This document shows, piece by piece, positions 44,033 to 53,155 of a DNA stretch of 64,000 nucleotides. How positions within the stretch are numbered: the first letter of the stretch is position 1; each line of letters opens with the position of its first letter. This DNA is from Lachnospira sp. (GTDB lineage Bacteria > Bacillota > Clostridia > Lachnospirales > Lachnospiraceae): the NCBI GenBank assembly GCA_017621205.1, contig JAGATQ010000037.1, positions 124,001 through 188,000 on the forward strand. Reading direction: 5' to 3'. Both the position numbers and the translations under genes were made by a program. The notes under the pieces were generated by a model. The model searched no databases. It was not told the DNA's origin and saw only the letters and a list, made by a program, of their open reading frames with translations.

Positions 44033-45349
44033 ATGAAAAAGATAGACAGATTCATTTGGTTGGTTATTACTGGTTTTCTGGTGTTGACAGGTCTGGTAAA
44101 TGGGATGCTTATATGGGGCGGTGCTTCGGATGGCGGCCGTTTTTACAGGGTGTCTGTTAATCGTATCAAAGCGGCGGTTCGTGCTTATGAATTAAAGGAA
44201 GGGAGAGCACCGGATTCCCTGGATGTGCTGTTGCAGAAGGAAAAGGAAGAAGAGGTTAAGAGCTATCCAGGTATTACCGGACTGTACCCGATTACAGTGG
44301 ATGCCCCGAAGGAGGAACTGGCACAATTTTTGCAGGATGAGCCAGAGGACTATGTTATCCTCGCTACGAAACAATATTACTACCGCATTACCTATAAAGC
44401 GGACAATACTGTAAATAAAAAAATATTTTTTATTGTAAATGGGGTTGCCATTGTTATGTTTTTGGCAATGCTGTTTTTCTTGCTTTATATGCGTCAGAAT
44501 CTGCTGCTTCCTTTTCATCAGTTTGCCTCCATCCCCTATGAGCTTTCTAAAGGGAATCTTACCATTCCCCTTAAGGAACATAAAAATCGTTATTTTGGCA
44601 AGTATATCTGGGGCATGAATTTATTGCGGGAGAATCTGGAGGAGCATAAGGTTAAGGAGTTAGAATTACAGAAGGAAAAGAAGCTGTTACTGCTTTCCTT
44701 GTCCCACGATATTAAAACACCACTAAGTGCAATAAAGCTATATGCGAAGGCTCTGATGAGAGGACTTTACAAGGATGAGGAGAGAAAACAGGAGATAGCA
44801 GTACATATTAACGAGAAGGTTGATGAGATAGAAGCTTATATTTCTGAGATTGTAAGGGCTTCTCACGAGGATTTTTTACACTTTGATGTAAATAATAAAG
44901 AATTCTATGCAAAAGAGGTGTTAGAACAGGTTCGGGAATATTATATGGAGAAAATGGCATTGAATCAGATTGATTTTGAAATTGCCCCCTATGACAATTG
45001 TCTGCTAGTTGGGGATGCCGACCGTTTGCTGGAGGTGTTACAGAATATCATTGAAAATGGGATTAAATATGGTGATGGAGGGCAGATAAGTATTCGGGCA
45101 AACAGAGAGGAAGAGGGATACGAAATCAGTGTGAGCAGTACCGGGTGTGAGCTTTTAACAAAGGAGCTTCCTCATCTGTTTGATAGTTTTTTCCGTGGCA
45201 GTAATGTAGGAAAGAAGCCGGGCAGCGGGCTGGGATTGTATATATGCCGCCAGCTTGTACACCTGATGGAGGGAGAAGTCAGGGCATTTATAAGGGAGGA
45301 GAAGGGGGAGCGTATTATGGTGGTAAATGTAGTGTTGCGGTTAGCGTAG
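44033..45349 (+). CDS. Sensor histidine kinase
   Basis: The 438-residue protein has a membrane helix at about 8-26, an outer domain of about 95 residues, a second helix at about 130-152, a HAMP-like linker, the H-box LSLSHDIKTPLSAIKLYA (His about residue 225), the N-box NIIENGIKYGDGG and the G-box GSGLGLYICRQL. It starts 10 bp after the response regulator. Its role is probably to detect the peptide or drug exported by the adjacent ABC system. Structured repeat copy D begins 56 bp after the stop. Confidence 0.94.
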   Translation: MKKIDRFIWLVITGFLVLTGLVNGMLIWGGASDGGRFYRVSVNRIKAAVRAYELKEGRAPDSLDVLLQKEKEEEVKSYPGITGLYPITVDAPKEELAQFLQDEPEDYVILATKQYYYRITYKADNTVNKKIFFIVNGVAIVMFLAMLFFLLYMRQNLLLPFHQFASIPYELSKGNLTIPLKEHKNRYFGKYIWGMNLLRENLEEHKVKELELQKEKKLLLLSLSHDIKTPLSAIKLYAKALMRGLYKDEERKQEIAVHINEKVDEIEAYISEIVRASHEDFLHFDVNNKEFYAKEVLEQVREYYMEKMALNQIDFEIAPYDNCLLVGDADRLLEVLQNIIENGIKYGDGGQISIRANREEEGYEISVSSTGCELLTKELPHLFDSFFRGSNVGKKPGSGLGLYICRQLVHLMEGEVRAFIREEKGERIMVVNVVLRLA

Positions 45350-45404
45350 GTGGTGCTTCTTAAATTGCATAGAACGTATAAATGGACTTATTATAATTTT
45401 AGAT

Positions 45405-45640
45405 AGCACAGAATGGGAACACACTATAAATTTGTTCCGTTGTTCGGGAATAAGTATTTCTAAGATATTCCTATAAAATCATTTCTTTACTGACGCAACC
45501 GACACAAATTCGCCATCCATGGCTCAGTTGTGTCTTTTCGGGACATCCGGTCCCGAAACTGCTGATGATTGATAGGAATATCAAGAAATACTAATTCCCT
45601 TCCAAAGTCACAAATTTATAGTGTGTTCCCATTCTGTGCT
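45405..45640 (+). repeat. Structured fold-back repeat, family 3, copy D
   Basis: A 236-bp copy. Arms start AGCACAGAATGGGAACACAC and pair perfectly with the other end. An internal hairpin reads GACACAA/TTGTGTC, a double compensatory change relative to GACGCAG/CTGCGTC of copy C. A further 12-bp stem outside it (45378-45389 with 45657-45668) also pairs perfectly. Confidence 0.85.
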
Positions 45641-45715
45641 TCTGAAGGTTACTGGCAAGTCCATTTATGCATTATAAGCAGTTTAAGGGGGAACTTAAGT
45701 TATAGTTTAGAATAC

Positions 45716-45744
45716 TTGCAACCACTACATTTATTTTGTATACT
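45716..45744 (+). promoter_or_regulatory. Promoter between repeat copies D and E
   Basis: TTGCAA (45716-45721), a 17-bp spacer and TATACT (45739-45744). It would transcribe copy E as the leader of the gene at 46101. Confidence 0.75.
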
Positions 45745-45793
45745 ATAAAAGATTAGTTCGAGTGTTAATGAAGAAGATGCTTGTAATTTAGGG

Positions 45794-46028
45794 GGCATGT
45801 AACTGGAACACCTATAGATTTATGATTTTGGAAGGGAATTAGTATTTCTTGATATTCCCTTCTGATACTAGCGATTTCGGGACGGGATGTCCCGAAAAGA
45901 CGCTGTTTGAGCCATGGATGGCGAATCAGCGTCGGTTGCGTCAAAATGTAATTACAATATGGGAATATCTATAGAAATACTTATTCCCAAACAACGGAAT
46001 AAATCTATAGGTGTTCCAGTTACATGCC
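45794..46028 (-). repeat. Structured fold-back repeat, family 3, copy E
   Basis: A 235-bp copy in opposite orientation to copy D, 153 bp from it. Arms start GGCATGTAACTGGAACACCT and pair perfectly with the other end. On the minus strand the internal hairpins read GACGCTG/CAGCGTC and CGGGAC/GTCCCG. It lies between the promoter at 45716 and the gene at 46101. Confidence 0.85.
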
Positions 46029-46100
46029 ATTTCAAACTACGACAAGTTCTGTTTAACACTTGAAGCAGGAAGATAAAAGAATAATCAAGGAGGGCATATC

Positions 46101-46988
46101 ATGGCATTGTTTCACAAAACAGAAAGTTTAGAGGAACTGATGGAGAAGCTTAAGAAGGCACAGGCGGGCAAAAATTATGTTAAAATTGCTAAGTTATACT
46201 ATAAGCTTGCACAGTATTATCATCAAGAGGGCAATATAGAGAAGTTGTGGTTATATGTACATCGTTTTGATAATTTGTATAGCAGTAAGGATGAAATATA
46301 TAACAAAATTTCTGATAAGATGATGGATTCCGGTTCTTGTTGGATTGAGGAGATAGAGGACATGGAAGAATTTTTGCCGAACGAATTAATCCATTGGGCA
46401 GAGAAAGAAGCTGAGGACTTGGATATGATTCAGAAGGTTAAATGGAATCTTCTGACTGTGGCTCGGTTTGAGAAATTGTTTGTAGAATTATCAAGGCTTA
46501 AGGATTTTACATTTTTGTCCCGTTTTGGAACTGTTGTAGACTGTATGGTGCAGCTTATCTATTCCCCGGATGAGGAGGCATATAGACAACTTCTGGACTT
46601 TGCCAAAGAGTTTTATCCATTTATTGATTCCATGGCGTTGGCAGATGCCTCTAATTGTATTTCCGTTGAGCATGGTGCAGATTTTGAGGCGTATGATTTG
46701 CAGAATGAAGATACATTGCTGAATATGTATATATTAATGGATGATATTTTACAGTACGCAGAGCATAGGCGGGATATGGGGGATATTAGCATGAATCTGG
46801 TAACCAATGTGCTGCAGGCGGATTATTATGTCCGTACGCATGATGAGCCGCTTCGGGAGATTCCGGCGGTACAGGAGGAGGTAGAGAGAATTCATGAGGA
46901 TTTAGAATTTGTCAAAGGATACCCTGATAAAGAGGAATTTATGGAGCGGGTGAAACAGCATAAGGAGATGATGATTCCAGTTTGTTAA
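46101..46988 (+). CDS. Unrecognised helical protein
   Basis: The 295-residue protein is almost all helix and acidic, with TPR-like spacing of Tyr and Ala residues in the first 80 residues (YYKLAQYYHQEGNIEKLWLY). No signal peptide or membrane segment. An AAGGAGGG site precedes the ATG. The mRNA leader carries repeat copy E. It is followed after 28 bp by a small membrane-protein gene and is probably cotranscribed with it. Function unknown. Confidence 0.65.
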   Translation: MALFHKTESLEELMEKLKKAQAGKNYVKIAKLYYKLAQYYHQEGNIEKLWLYVHRFDNLYSSKDEIYNKISDKMMDSGSCWIEEIEDMEEFLPNELIHWAEKEAEDLDMIQKVKWNLLTVARFEKLFVELSRLKDFTFLSRFGTVVDCMVQLIYSPDEEAYRQLLDFAKEFYPFIDSMALADASNCISVEHGADFEAYDLQNEDTLLNMYILMDDILQYAEHRRDMGDISMNLVTNVLQADYYVRTHDEPLREIPAVQEEVERIHEDLEFVKGYPDKEEFMERVKQHKEMMIPVC

Positions 46989-47016
46989 AAAAGTACATAG
47001 CAAAGGATAGTAAGAT

Positions 47017-47745
47017 ATGAAGAATATATTGTTGATAGTAATTATTTTAATTTCTTTGGTGCCGGCATTTTTCTTATATCTTCATGTGCATCCGGAGGAT
47101 GTTATTAAGAGAGAGGAAGCTCCGGTTACCATGGAGGAGATTAAGAAGAATCGGCTTGATAGCAGTGTTGGTTATCCGGCAGGAGATGATATTGTGCGGA
47201 TATCCGGCAAGGCGGATTTTGAAGAGATGAATAGTATTGACCGTTTTACGATAGAGCCAAAGAGTGTTATCAAAACGGATGTCGGCAGCCGTAAAAAGTG
47301 GCAGAGTGCGTATTATTCTGTGCGTTCCGGTAAGCGGCGTACCAGAAAGAAAACCAAACCGCAGGTATTGCAGGGGCTTGATATTATGGACTATTATAAT
47401 ACATATTATCTGATGGAATGCCCGGATGGCACTTATATATTGGCACAGCTTCCCCATAAGTATGTGAAAATGATTCAAAAGGGAGAGAAGGTAACCCTTC
47501 CTATTTGTATGAAGGATAGTATTACCAAGAATGCACAGGATAAGCTTGCGGCAATTGGCAAGCAGTATGATGCGGCCATGCAGGGTGTGCTTTACTGTTT
47601 TGATGACACATGGATGAAGGAGCAGAATTTTAAGGTGATGGCAATTCGTATCGGGGCGTCGGTAGTGTTGTTTTTTGTAATTAGTGTTGGGTTAGTGATG
47701 TTGTCAGAAAAGCTGTTTCGTGTTAATCTTACGGAGAATGAATAG
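47017..47745 (+). CDS. Membrane protein with two terminal helices, unknown function
   Basis: The 242-residue protein has a helix at residues 3-24 and another at about 210-232, with a basic loop (RSGKRRTRKKTKPQ) and a globular central domain between. It may sit with the loop outside the cell. Encoded after the helical protein at 46101. I do not recognise the family. Confidence 0.65.
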   Translation: MKNILLIVIILISLVPAFFLYLHVHPEDVIKREEAPVTMEEIKKNRLDSSVGYPAGDDIVRISGKADFEEMNSIDRFTIEPKSVIKTDVGSRKKWQSAYYSVRSGKRRTRKKTKPQVLQGLDIMDYYNTYYLMECPDGTYILAQLPHKYVKMIQKGEKVTLPICMKDSITKNAQDKLAAIGKQYDAAMQGVLYCFDDTWMKEQNFKVMAIRIGASVVLFFVISVGLVMLSEKLFRVNLTENE

Positions 47746-47822
47746 GACGGCGAAGAGGTATACATTCTTTGAAGCTGACATTTCTTTGATGGATAAAGTA
47801 AAGCAGGTGAAAGGATGATTTC

Positions 47823-48281
47823 ATGAGGGTATCCTTTGATTTGGATGATACCTTATTTGTATCTCCAGATAATTTTAAAACGGAACAGGAGCTTAGGTTT
47901 CCCTTTAATAAAATATACAAAGAACGTCTTCGTCTGGGAACAATAGCTCTGATGCAATATATGAAGGAAGAAGGTATTGAGGTATGGATTTATACCACAT
48001 CCTTTCGCTCTAAAAACTACATTAAGAAATTATTCCGGTGTTATGGGATAAAGATTGATGCTGTTGTGAATGGAGAGCGGCATGCACAGGAGGTACAGGG
48101 CAATAAAACAGAAGCAATGCCGTCCAAATATCCGTCAAAATATCGGATTGATTTGCATATTGATGATGATATTTCTGTTGCACAGAATGGAAGAACATAC
48201 GGATTTAAGGTGTTTTTGGTGGGACAGCAGGATGACGACTGGGTAGAAAAGATAAGGCGGGAGATAGACCGTCTAATATAG
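47823..48281 (+). CDS. HAD-superfamily hydrolase-like protein
   Basis: The 152-residue protein begins MRVSFDLDDTLFVSP, the DxDxT motif of HAD phosphatases, and has IYTTSFRSKNYIKKLF as motif II and HIDDDISVAQNG as the motif III/IV Asp pair. It would act on a phosphorylated small molecule; the substrate is unknown. The cap domain is minimal. AAAGGATG site before the ATG. Confidence 0.8.
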   Translation: MRVSFDLDDTLFVSPDNFKTEQELRFPFNKIYKERLRLGTIALMQYMKEEGIEVWIYTTSFRSKNYIKKLFRCYGIKIDAVVNGERHAQEVQGNKTEAMPSKYPSKYRIDLHIDDDISVAQNGRTYGFKVFLVGQQDDDWVEKIRREIDRLI

Positions 48282-48355
48282 ATACGAATTGAAATGGATA
48301 GCAAAAATTTGGGGAAAGAGTGGCAGTTGGAAGAACATTAGGGGGTGATGAAGGT

Positions 48356-49162
48356 TTGGTAATCGCAAAGGCGTTATATAAGGAATTACAAAAAATAAAT
48401 AAACAGGAAGAAAAATGGCTGTCTGCCAAGGGGAGAAATAACGTAGTAAAGGATAAAATTTACGAAAAAGTCCCCGATGGATTAAGTCATACGTTGGAGC
48501 TGGCTTTTGAAAAGGCATTTTCACTGGTATTTTTAAAGGGCAGGAAAATATTGGAAAAGACCTTTGACAAGGAAGCATTGCAGATGGAATTTACTGTGGG
48601 TGACCAGTTGGTAGAACAGAAGCAGACGAAAAAAAGTGTGAAATTATTGGGGAAAAAGCAGGAGAGGGATAATCTCATAAACCATGCTTCCACCACGGCT
48701 ACAGGCTTTGGACTTGGTTTGCTTGGAATGGGACTGCCGGATATCCCACTGCTCGTCAGTACCATATTAAAAGGGCTTTATGAGGTTGCCTTAAGCTACG
48801 GCTTTTCCTATGAATCCAAGGAAGAACAAATCTACATGCTACGGCTGATTCGTACTGCTTTGGCAACAGGAGAGGATAGAAGAAAGGTGTTTTCGGAGTG
48901 TTTCTCTCCCGCAGGCTCTGCGATTCTATCATCAACGGATTCCGGGTCCGCATTACCAGCAATTTATGAGGTTGACCTGTCTGAGGAGATAAAAAGAACC
49001 GCCAAGGCATTATCCGATGCCCTGCTGGTTGAAAAATTTGTACAAGGCATCCCCATAGTCGGGGTAGTAGGGGGATTTGTCAATCATACTGTCTATAAGA
49101 AGATTCTATTCCTAGGAAAGCTGGAATATAAGAAGAGATATCTGCTTAGCAAGGGAAAATAG
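48356..49162 (+). CDS. EcsC-family protein
   Basis: A TTG at 48356 is chosen as start because GGGGGTGAT lies seven bases upstream; the frame is open to a GTG at 48320. The product of 268 residues has the EcsC domain: HASTTATGFGLGLLGMGLPDIPLLVSTI split by Gly-rich helices, then SYGFSYESKEEQIYMLRL. EcsC proteins are encoded beside ABC transporters in Bacillus; their role in secretion or membrane control is undefined. Start uncertain by 12 codons. Confidence 0.75.
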   Translation: MVIAKALYKELQKINKQEEKWLSAKGRNNVVKDKIYEKVPDGLSHTLELAFEKAFSLVFLKGRKILEKTFDKEALQMEFTVGDQLVEQKQTKKSVKLLGKKQERDNLINHASTTATGFGLGLLGMGLPDIPLLVSTILKGLYEVALSYGFSYESKEEQIYMLRLIRTALATGEDRRKVFSECFSPAGSAILSSTDSGSALPAIYEVDLSEEIKRTAKALSDALLVEKFVQGIPIVGVVGGFVNHTVYKKILFLGKLEYKKRYLLSKGK

Positions 49163-49193
49163 TCCTCAATACGAAGCTGTCACTACACTGCTA

Positions 49194-50288
49194 TTATATA
49201 TGAAAATATGGAGGCAGGAATAGAAACCAGCTTGCAATAAAGTCAAATAGTTTTTTGAGCAATCCCGTTGGTTCCCAGTCCTCCGTGGTATCGTTGTCAG
49301 GTAATTCTTCCGCAGTAATGGTTCCAGAGTTTATTAATAGCTGTTTAACATTGGCAAAACAGTAAGTAGTGCTATCACAGGATGGAACAGAGTAGATAGT
49401 TTCTTCTAAAGTTCGACTGGGGTCAGCAGAGTCTGTAAAGTTAAAATAATCATATCGTGGTATCGTTTCTCCATTGCCCTCATCGGTATCATCCCATGTA
49501 ACATCTACATTATACCATTCATTATCCAGACAAACTACATTCCATGCATGGGCACCTTTTTCATTGGTGGTTTCATCTAATATATAGCCACTAACATAGA
49601 AACATTCAACTTCACAACGGTTCATCAGCAATTGAAAGGCTTTAGCATATCCGGCACAGACACTGATATGCATATCCGTAAATACCCCGACAATATTCTG
49701 ACTCCATGTTTCAGCTATAATATCATCACCAATTTTTGAATAACGAATTCTTTTGATTAACTCGTTATGTATGCGATATTCCTTTTCATAATCCGGCATT
49801 TCTTCATTAATCAGACTCATGTAATTATATTCAATTTCTTCCTGTATGGAGGTCCAAAGCTTCTGGCGTTCTTCACCATTGGCATAATCGGGGTAGCAAT
49901 GTAAAAGGATACGGGTGACAAGCTTCGTCTGTCCCTTAGCATCCGGACTGGAATAATAGGAAATGTAATATGCCCAGAAGTATTCCGGATGCATATTCTG
50001 TAGCATTTCCCATAAATCCAGAGTAGTCTCTTTAGAAAGCTGTAGCTCTTCCGGGATTTTATAATCAAATCCGATATAATCATCCTTTTCCGAAAGATTT
50101 TTGGAGGAATTTTGAAATTGATTCATTTTTTTCTCAAGGGCACGGTATAGCTTTTTTTCTTTTTTGGAGGTTAACTGCTCATATCCGTAGGTGGAATAAT
50201 ATTTATTTTCTTCGGCAGATATGTTTTGGAGGGAAAGGATAAATATCCATGCTAATATAACTAAGATGAATGTTTTTTTTCGGTTCAT
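49194..50288 (-). CDS. Secreted transglutaminase-like protein
   Basis: The 364-residue protein has a signal peptide or anchor (FILVILAWIFILSLQNISA) and a transglutaminase-like (cysteine protease fold) domain with Cys in HISVCAGYAKAFQLLMNR, His in GAHAWNVVCL and Asp in WYNVDVTWDDTD. Such enzymes are usually proteases or peptide-bond crosslinkers at the envelope. The C-terminus ends in a short hydrophobic stretch (ASWFLFLPPYFH). AAGGAGG lies before the ATG. It is divergent from the lipoprotein gene at 50737. Confidence 0.82.
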   Translation of the reverse strand: MNRKKTFILVILAWIFILSLQNISAEENKYYSTYGYEQLTSKKEKKLYRALEKKMNQFQNSSKNLSEKDDYIGFDYKIPEELQLSKETTLDLWEMLQNMHPEYFWAYYISYYSSPDAKGQTKLVTRILLHCYPDYANGEERQKLWTSIQEEIEYNYMSLINEEMPDYEKEYRIHNELIKRIRYSKIGDDIIAETWSQNIVGVFTDMHISVCAGYAKAFQLLMNRCEVECFYVSGYILDETTNEKGAHAWNVVCLDNEWYNVDVTWDDTDEGNGETIPRYDYFNFTDSADPSRTLEETIYSVPSCDSTTYCFANVKQLLINSGTITAEELPDNDTTEDWEPTGLLKKLFDFIASWFLFLPPYFHI

Positions 50289-50461
50289 AAGAGACCTCCT
50301 TGTGTAATCTGCCGTGGGCTTTTCGCTTTTGTTACATTTTCACATTAAATTATATCACAGCTTTCACAGAACCAACACACAATTCCAGTAAATATTTAAC
50401 AATATTCTGCTATACTGTATACTAGCATAATGGTTTGTGATGGATTCTAGGTTGTGTAAGT

Positions 50462-50657
50462 AATTATGTCTTTGATATAAAAAGAGACTGGTTGCAGTTT
50501 TCATTTGCATGCAATAAAGGGATGCTATAAATTGGTTCCGTTGTACGGGAATATCAAGAAATGCTAATTCCCTTCCAAAGTCACCAATTTATAGCATCCC
50601 TTTATTCCATGCAACCTAAAATAATGACCAGTCTCTTTTTATATCAAAGACGTAATT
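50462..50657. repeat. Extended palindrome around a deleted family 3 copy (copy F)
   Basis: The core 50507-50612 (106 bp) is a family 3 copy that has lost both internal hairpins; the junction lies at a GGGAATA repeat. Outside it, two 31-nt arms (50462-50492 and 50627-50657) pair with one mismatch, making a 196-bp near-palindrome. Located between the divergent transglutaminase and lipoprotein genes. Confidence 0.85.
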
Positions 50658-50736
50658 GCTTATGCAGGCTACAGAATTTGGGTTTCAGGCTTGGGTAACT
50701 GGTAAACAATTGTATTAGGAAGGGATGTGTAGTAAT

Positions 50737-52578
50737 ATGAGGAAGAAAGGTATTGTAGTAACTCTGTTGTTGATAGTTGGTACAATAATGTTTAGCGGAT
50801 GCTCGCTTAAAAAGGACAACGCACTTATGGATAATGAGGAAACACTCATAAATGGGGAGGTCAGTAAGATTACGGAGGATACAATAACGCTTCGGGTAGG
50901 GACACTAACAGAACAAAAACAAAATGAAACATCCTCCATGCTGGAACTGAGTGGAGAGGAGCGGGAGATTACAGTTACGGATGATACAGTGATAAAAAGG
51001 CAAGGCTTAGGCAGAACAGGAGAGCAGAATATGGCAAAGCCGGAGGGAGGTAATCCTCCAGATGCCAGTGGGGATGGAATGTCGCCAGAGAAGCCAGAGG
51101 GTGACAGTATGGCTCCCCAGCAGGAAGAAATTACAATTTCTGATATATCCGAGGGAGATACCATTTCAGTTACTTTAGATAGCGAGGGGAATGCTGCCGA
51201 GATTAGTGTCATCTCTCCTGATATGGGACAACAGCCCGGTGGTGCAGGGCAGGCAGGGGGTGTGGAAAGCTATGATGCAGTTACGGAATATAGCGAAGAT
51301 ATTCAGCTTGATGGTATGCACGTTAGCTCCACTGGAACAGATGAAAATGCCATTCATATTTTTAAAGGGGCGGTTGCAAGCCTGAAGGATATTGTTGTTT
51401 CCAGAACCTCATCGGATAGTAAAGGTGGAGATAATTCCAGCTTTTATGGTGTGGGTGCTGCTGTGCTGACGACAGATGGTACTGCTTACATCAGCAATGG
51501 AACTGTCGAAACCGATGCTGCAGGAGGAGCAGGAATATTTGCCTATGGAAATGGAATGGTGTATGTTTCCGATACGAAGATTACTACGAAGAAAGATACT
51601 TCGGGTGGAATTCACGCAGCAGGCGGGGGAAGCCTATATGCGTGGGATATGGATGTTACGACGAATAGAGAGTCTGCCGCAGCGATTCGAAGTGACCGGG
51701 GAGGTGGTACAATGAGAGTGGATGGCGGCACATATACCTCGAATGGAATAGGTTCCTCAGCAATTTACAGTACCGCCGATATTGCGGTTCATGATGCTGA
51801 TTTAACAGCCAATGGTTCTGAGGCGATATGTATAGAAGGACGCAATTCCATTCGTTTATTCGATTCGCATTTGACTGGAAACATGAAGGAGAATTCACAA
51901 AACGATTGCACATGGAATGTTATCCTGTATCAGAGTATGTCCGGCGATTCCGAGGAGGGAAATAGTATTTTTGAAATGAATGGAGGTACCCTGACGGCGA
52001 AGAATGGAGGTATGTTTTATACCACAAATACGGAGTCCACGATTACTCTTTGCGATGTGGATATTACCTATGCCAGGAATCGTGACTTTTTCCTGCGGTG
52101 TACGGGAAACAATAATCAGAGAGGCTGGGGACAATCCGGGCAGAATGGTGCAGATTGCCTCTTTACCGCAGTGAAGCAGGATATGGAAGGAAATGTAATT
52201 TGGGACAGCATCAGTAAGCTGGATGTTTATATGATAGAAGGCAGCAGGCTAAAGGGTGCAGTGGTGCAGGATGAAAGCTATGCAAGGGAAGGTGGCGATG
52301 GCTACTGTAATTGCTATATTACAAAGGATTCTACATGGGTCGTGACGGAGGATAGTGTGCTAAGTAAGCTTTTCAGTGAAGGATGGATTATAGATGAAGA
52401 GGGGAAAAGCGTTACCATTAAGGGCAGTGATGGCACTACTTATGTAGAGGGAGAGGGTGACTTAACGATAACGGTGGACGCTTATGAGAACAGGGTGGAT
52501 GTGTCAGGTGCTTCTGTTGTTACTTCGTGGTCTGATTATGAGGAGGGGCAGGATGGATTATCAGATAAGAGAAATTAG
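50737..52578 (+). CDS. Beta-helix lipoprotein
   Basis: From the ATG at 50737 the 613-residue product has a lipoprotein signal (TLLLIVGTIMFSGC, lipobox Cys about residue 23), a segment of about 130 residues with Ser/Gly/Pro-rich and beta content, then about 380 residues of right-handed beta-helix repeats with short recurring turns (GDNSSFYGVGAAVLTTDG, SGGIHAAGGGSLYAWD). Similar folds serve in adhesins and polysaccharide lyases; no catalytic residues are recognisable. The alternative ATG at 50725 is crowded against the ribosome site. Confidence 0.75.
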   Translation: MRKKGIVVTLLLIVGTIMFSGCSLKKDNALMDNEETLINGEVSKITEDTITLRVGTLTEQKQNETSSMLELSGEEREITVTDDTVIKRQGLGRTGEQNMAKPEGGNPPDASGDGMSPEKPEGDSMAPQQEEITISDISEGDTISVTLDSEGNAAEISVISPDMGQQPGGAGQAGGVESYDAVTEYSEDIQLDGMHVSSTGTDENAIHIFKGAVASLKDIVVSRTSSDSKGGDNSSFYGVGAAVLTTDGTAYISNGTVETDAAGGAGIFAYGNGMVYVSDTKITTKKDTSGGIHAAGGGSLYAWDMDVTTNRESAAAIRSDRGGGTMRVDGGTYTSNGIGSSAIYSTADIAVHDADLTANGSEAICIEGRNSIRLFDSHLTGNMKENSQNDCTWNVILYQSMSGDSEEGNSIFEMNGGTLTAKNGGMFYTTNTESTITLCDVDITYARNRDFFLRCTGNNNQRGWGQSGQNGADCLFTAVKQDMEGNVIWDSISKLDVYMIEGSRLKGAVVQDESYAREGGDGYCNCYITKDSTWVVTEDSVLSKLFSEGWIIDEEGKSVTIKGSDGTTYVEGEGDLTITVDAYENRVDVSGASVVTSWSDYEEGQDGLSDKRN

Positions 52579-53029
52579 ACAAGATGAATATGCAATACTA
52601 GATGAATTTTTATACGAGGCGATTTTTATTCCAGAAGGAGAGGAAGCACCACCGAAATCTATTATCAAACAACCAGAGTTACAGGTATATGTTTCTGATT
52701 TTGGAAAGAAAGATGATTGCTGTCTCGTTGCTGAGGTTGATGGGGTAATTGTTGGTGCCGTCTGGACTAGAATCATGAATGATTATGGGCATATTGATGA
52801 TACCATTCCATCCTTTGCCATATCTTTATATAAGGAGTTCCGTGGACGGGGAATCGGAACAGCGTTGATGGAACAAATGCTTACATTGCTTAAGAAAAGA
52901 GGTTATAAAAAGGCATCATTGTCTGTACAGAAGGCAAATAATGCATGTAATTTATATTTGAAAGTTGGTTTTACCGTTGTGGATGAAAATGAGGAAGAAT
53001 ATATCATGCTCTGGGATGAGACGGAGTAA
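52553..53029 (+). CDS. GNAT-family acetyltransferase
   Basis: From the ATG at 52553 (AGGAGGGG upstream) the product is 158 residues with the acetyl-CoA loop FRGRGIGTALMEQML and the C-terminal ASLSVQKANNACNLYLKVGF. It acetylates an unknown small molecule or protein N-terminus. It overlaps the lipoprotein gene by 26 bp. Confidence 0.88.
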   Translation: MDYQIREIRQDEYAILDEFLYEAIFIPEGEEAPPKSIIKQPELQVYVSDFGKKDDCCLVAEVDGVIVGAVWTRIMNDYGHIDDTIPSFAISLYKEFRGRGIGTALMEQMLTLLKKRGYKKASLSVQKANNACNLYLKVGFTVVDENEEEYIMLWDETE

Positions 53030-53031
53030 AG

Positions 53032-53112
53032 CTTGAACGGATGATGCCAGATAAGAAATTTTATCGGAAGGCAGGATATAACAGTGAGGAGAAGACCACA
53101 TTTATTCAATGA
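53032..53112 (+). pseudogene. C-terminal remnant of a second GNAT-type gene
   Basis: The 26 codons of this frame give LERMMPDKKFYRKAGYNSEE and then a stop after KTTFIQ, with the typical FYRKAGY end of acetyltransferases. No start or upstream part remains. Confidence 0.5.
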
Positions 53113-53155
53113 AGTTAAGAAATTGAAAAGGAAAAATAGTAAGAGGAGGAGACTT

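Noticed and set aside
34249-46028. Family 3 elements as group II introns or retron RNA
   Set aside because: No domain V-like hairpin, reverse transcriptase or other partner gene is found near any copy; length and core do not match what I know of either.
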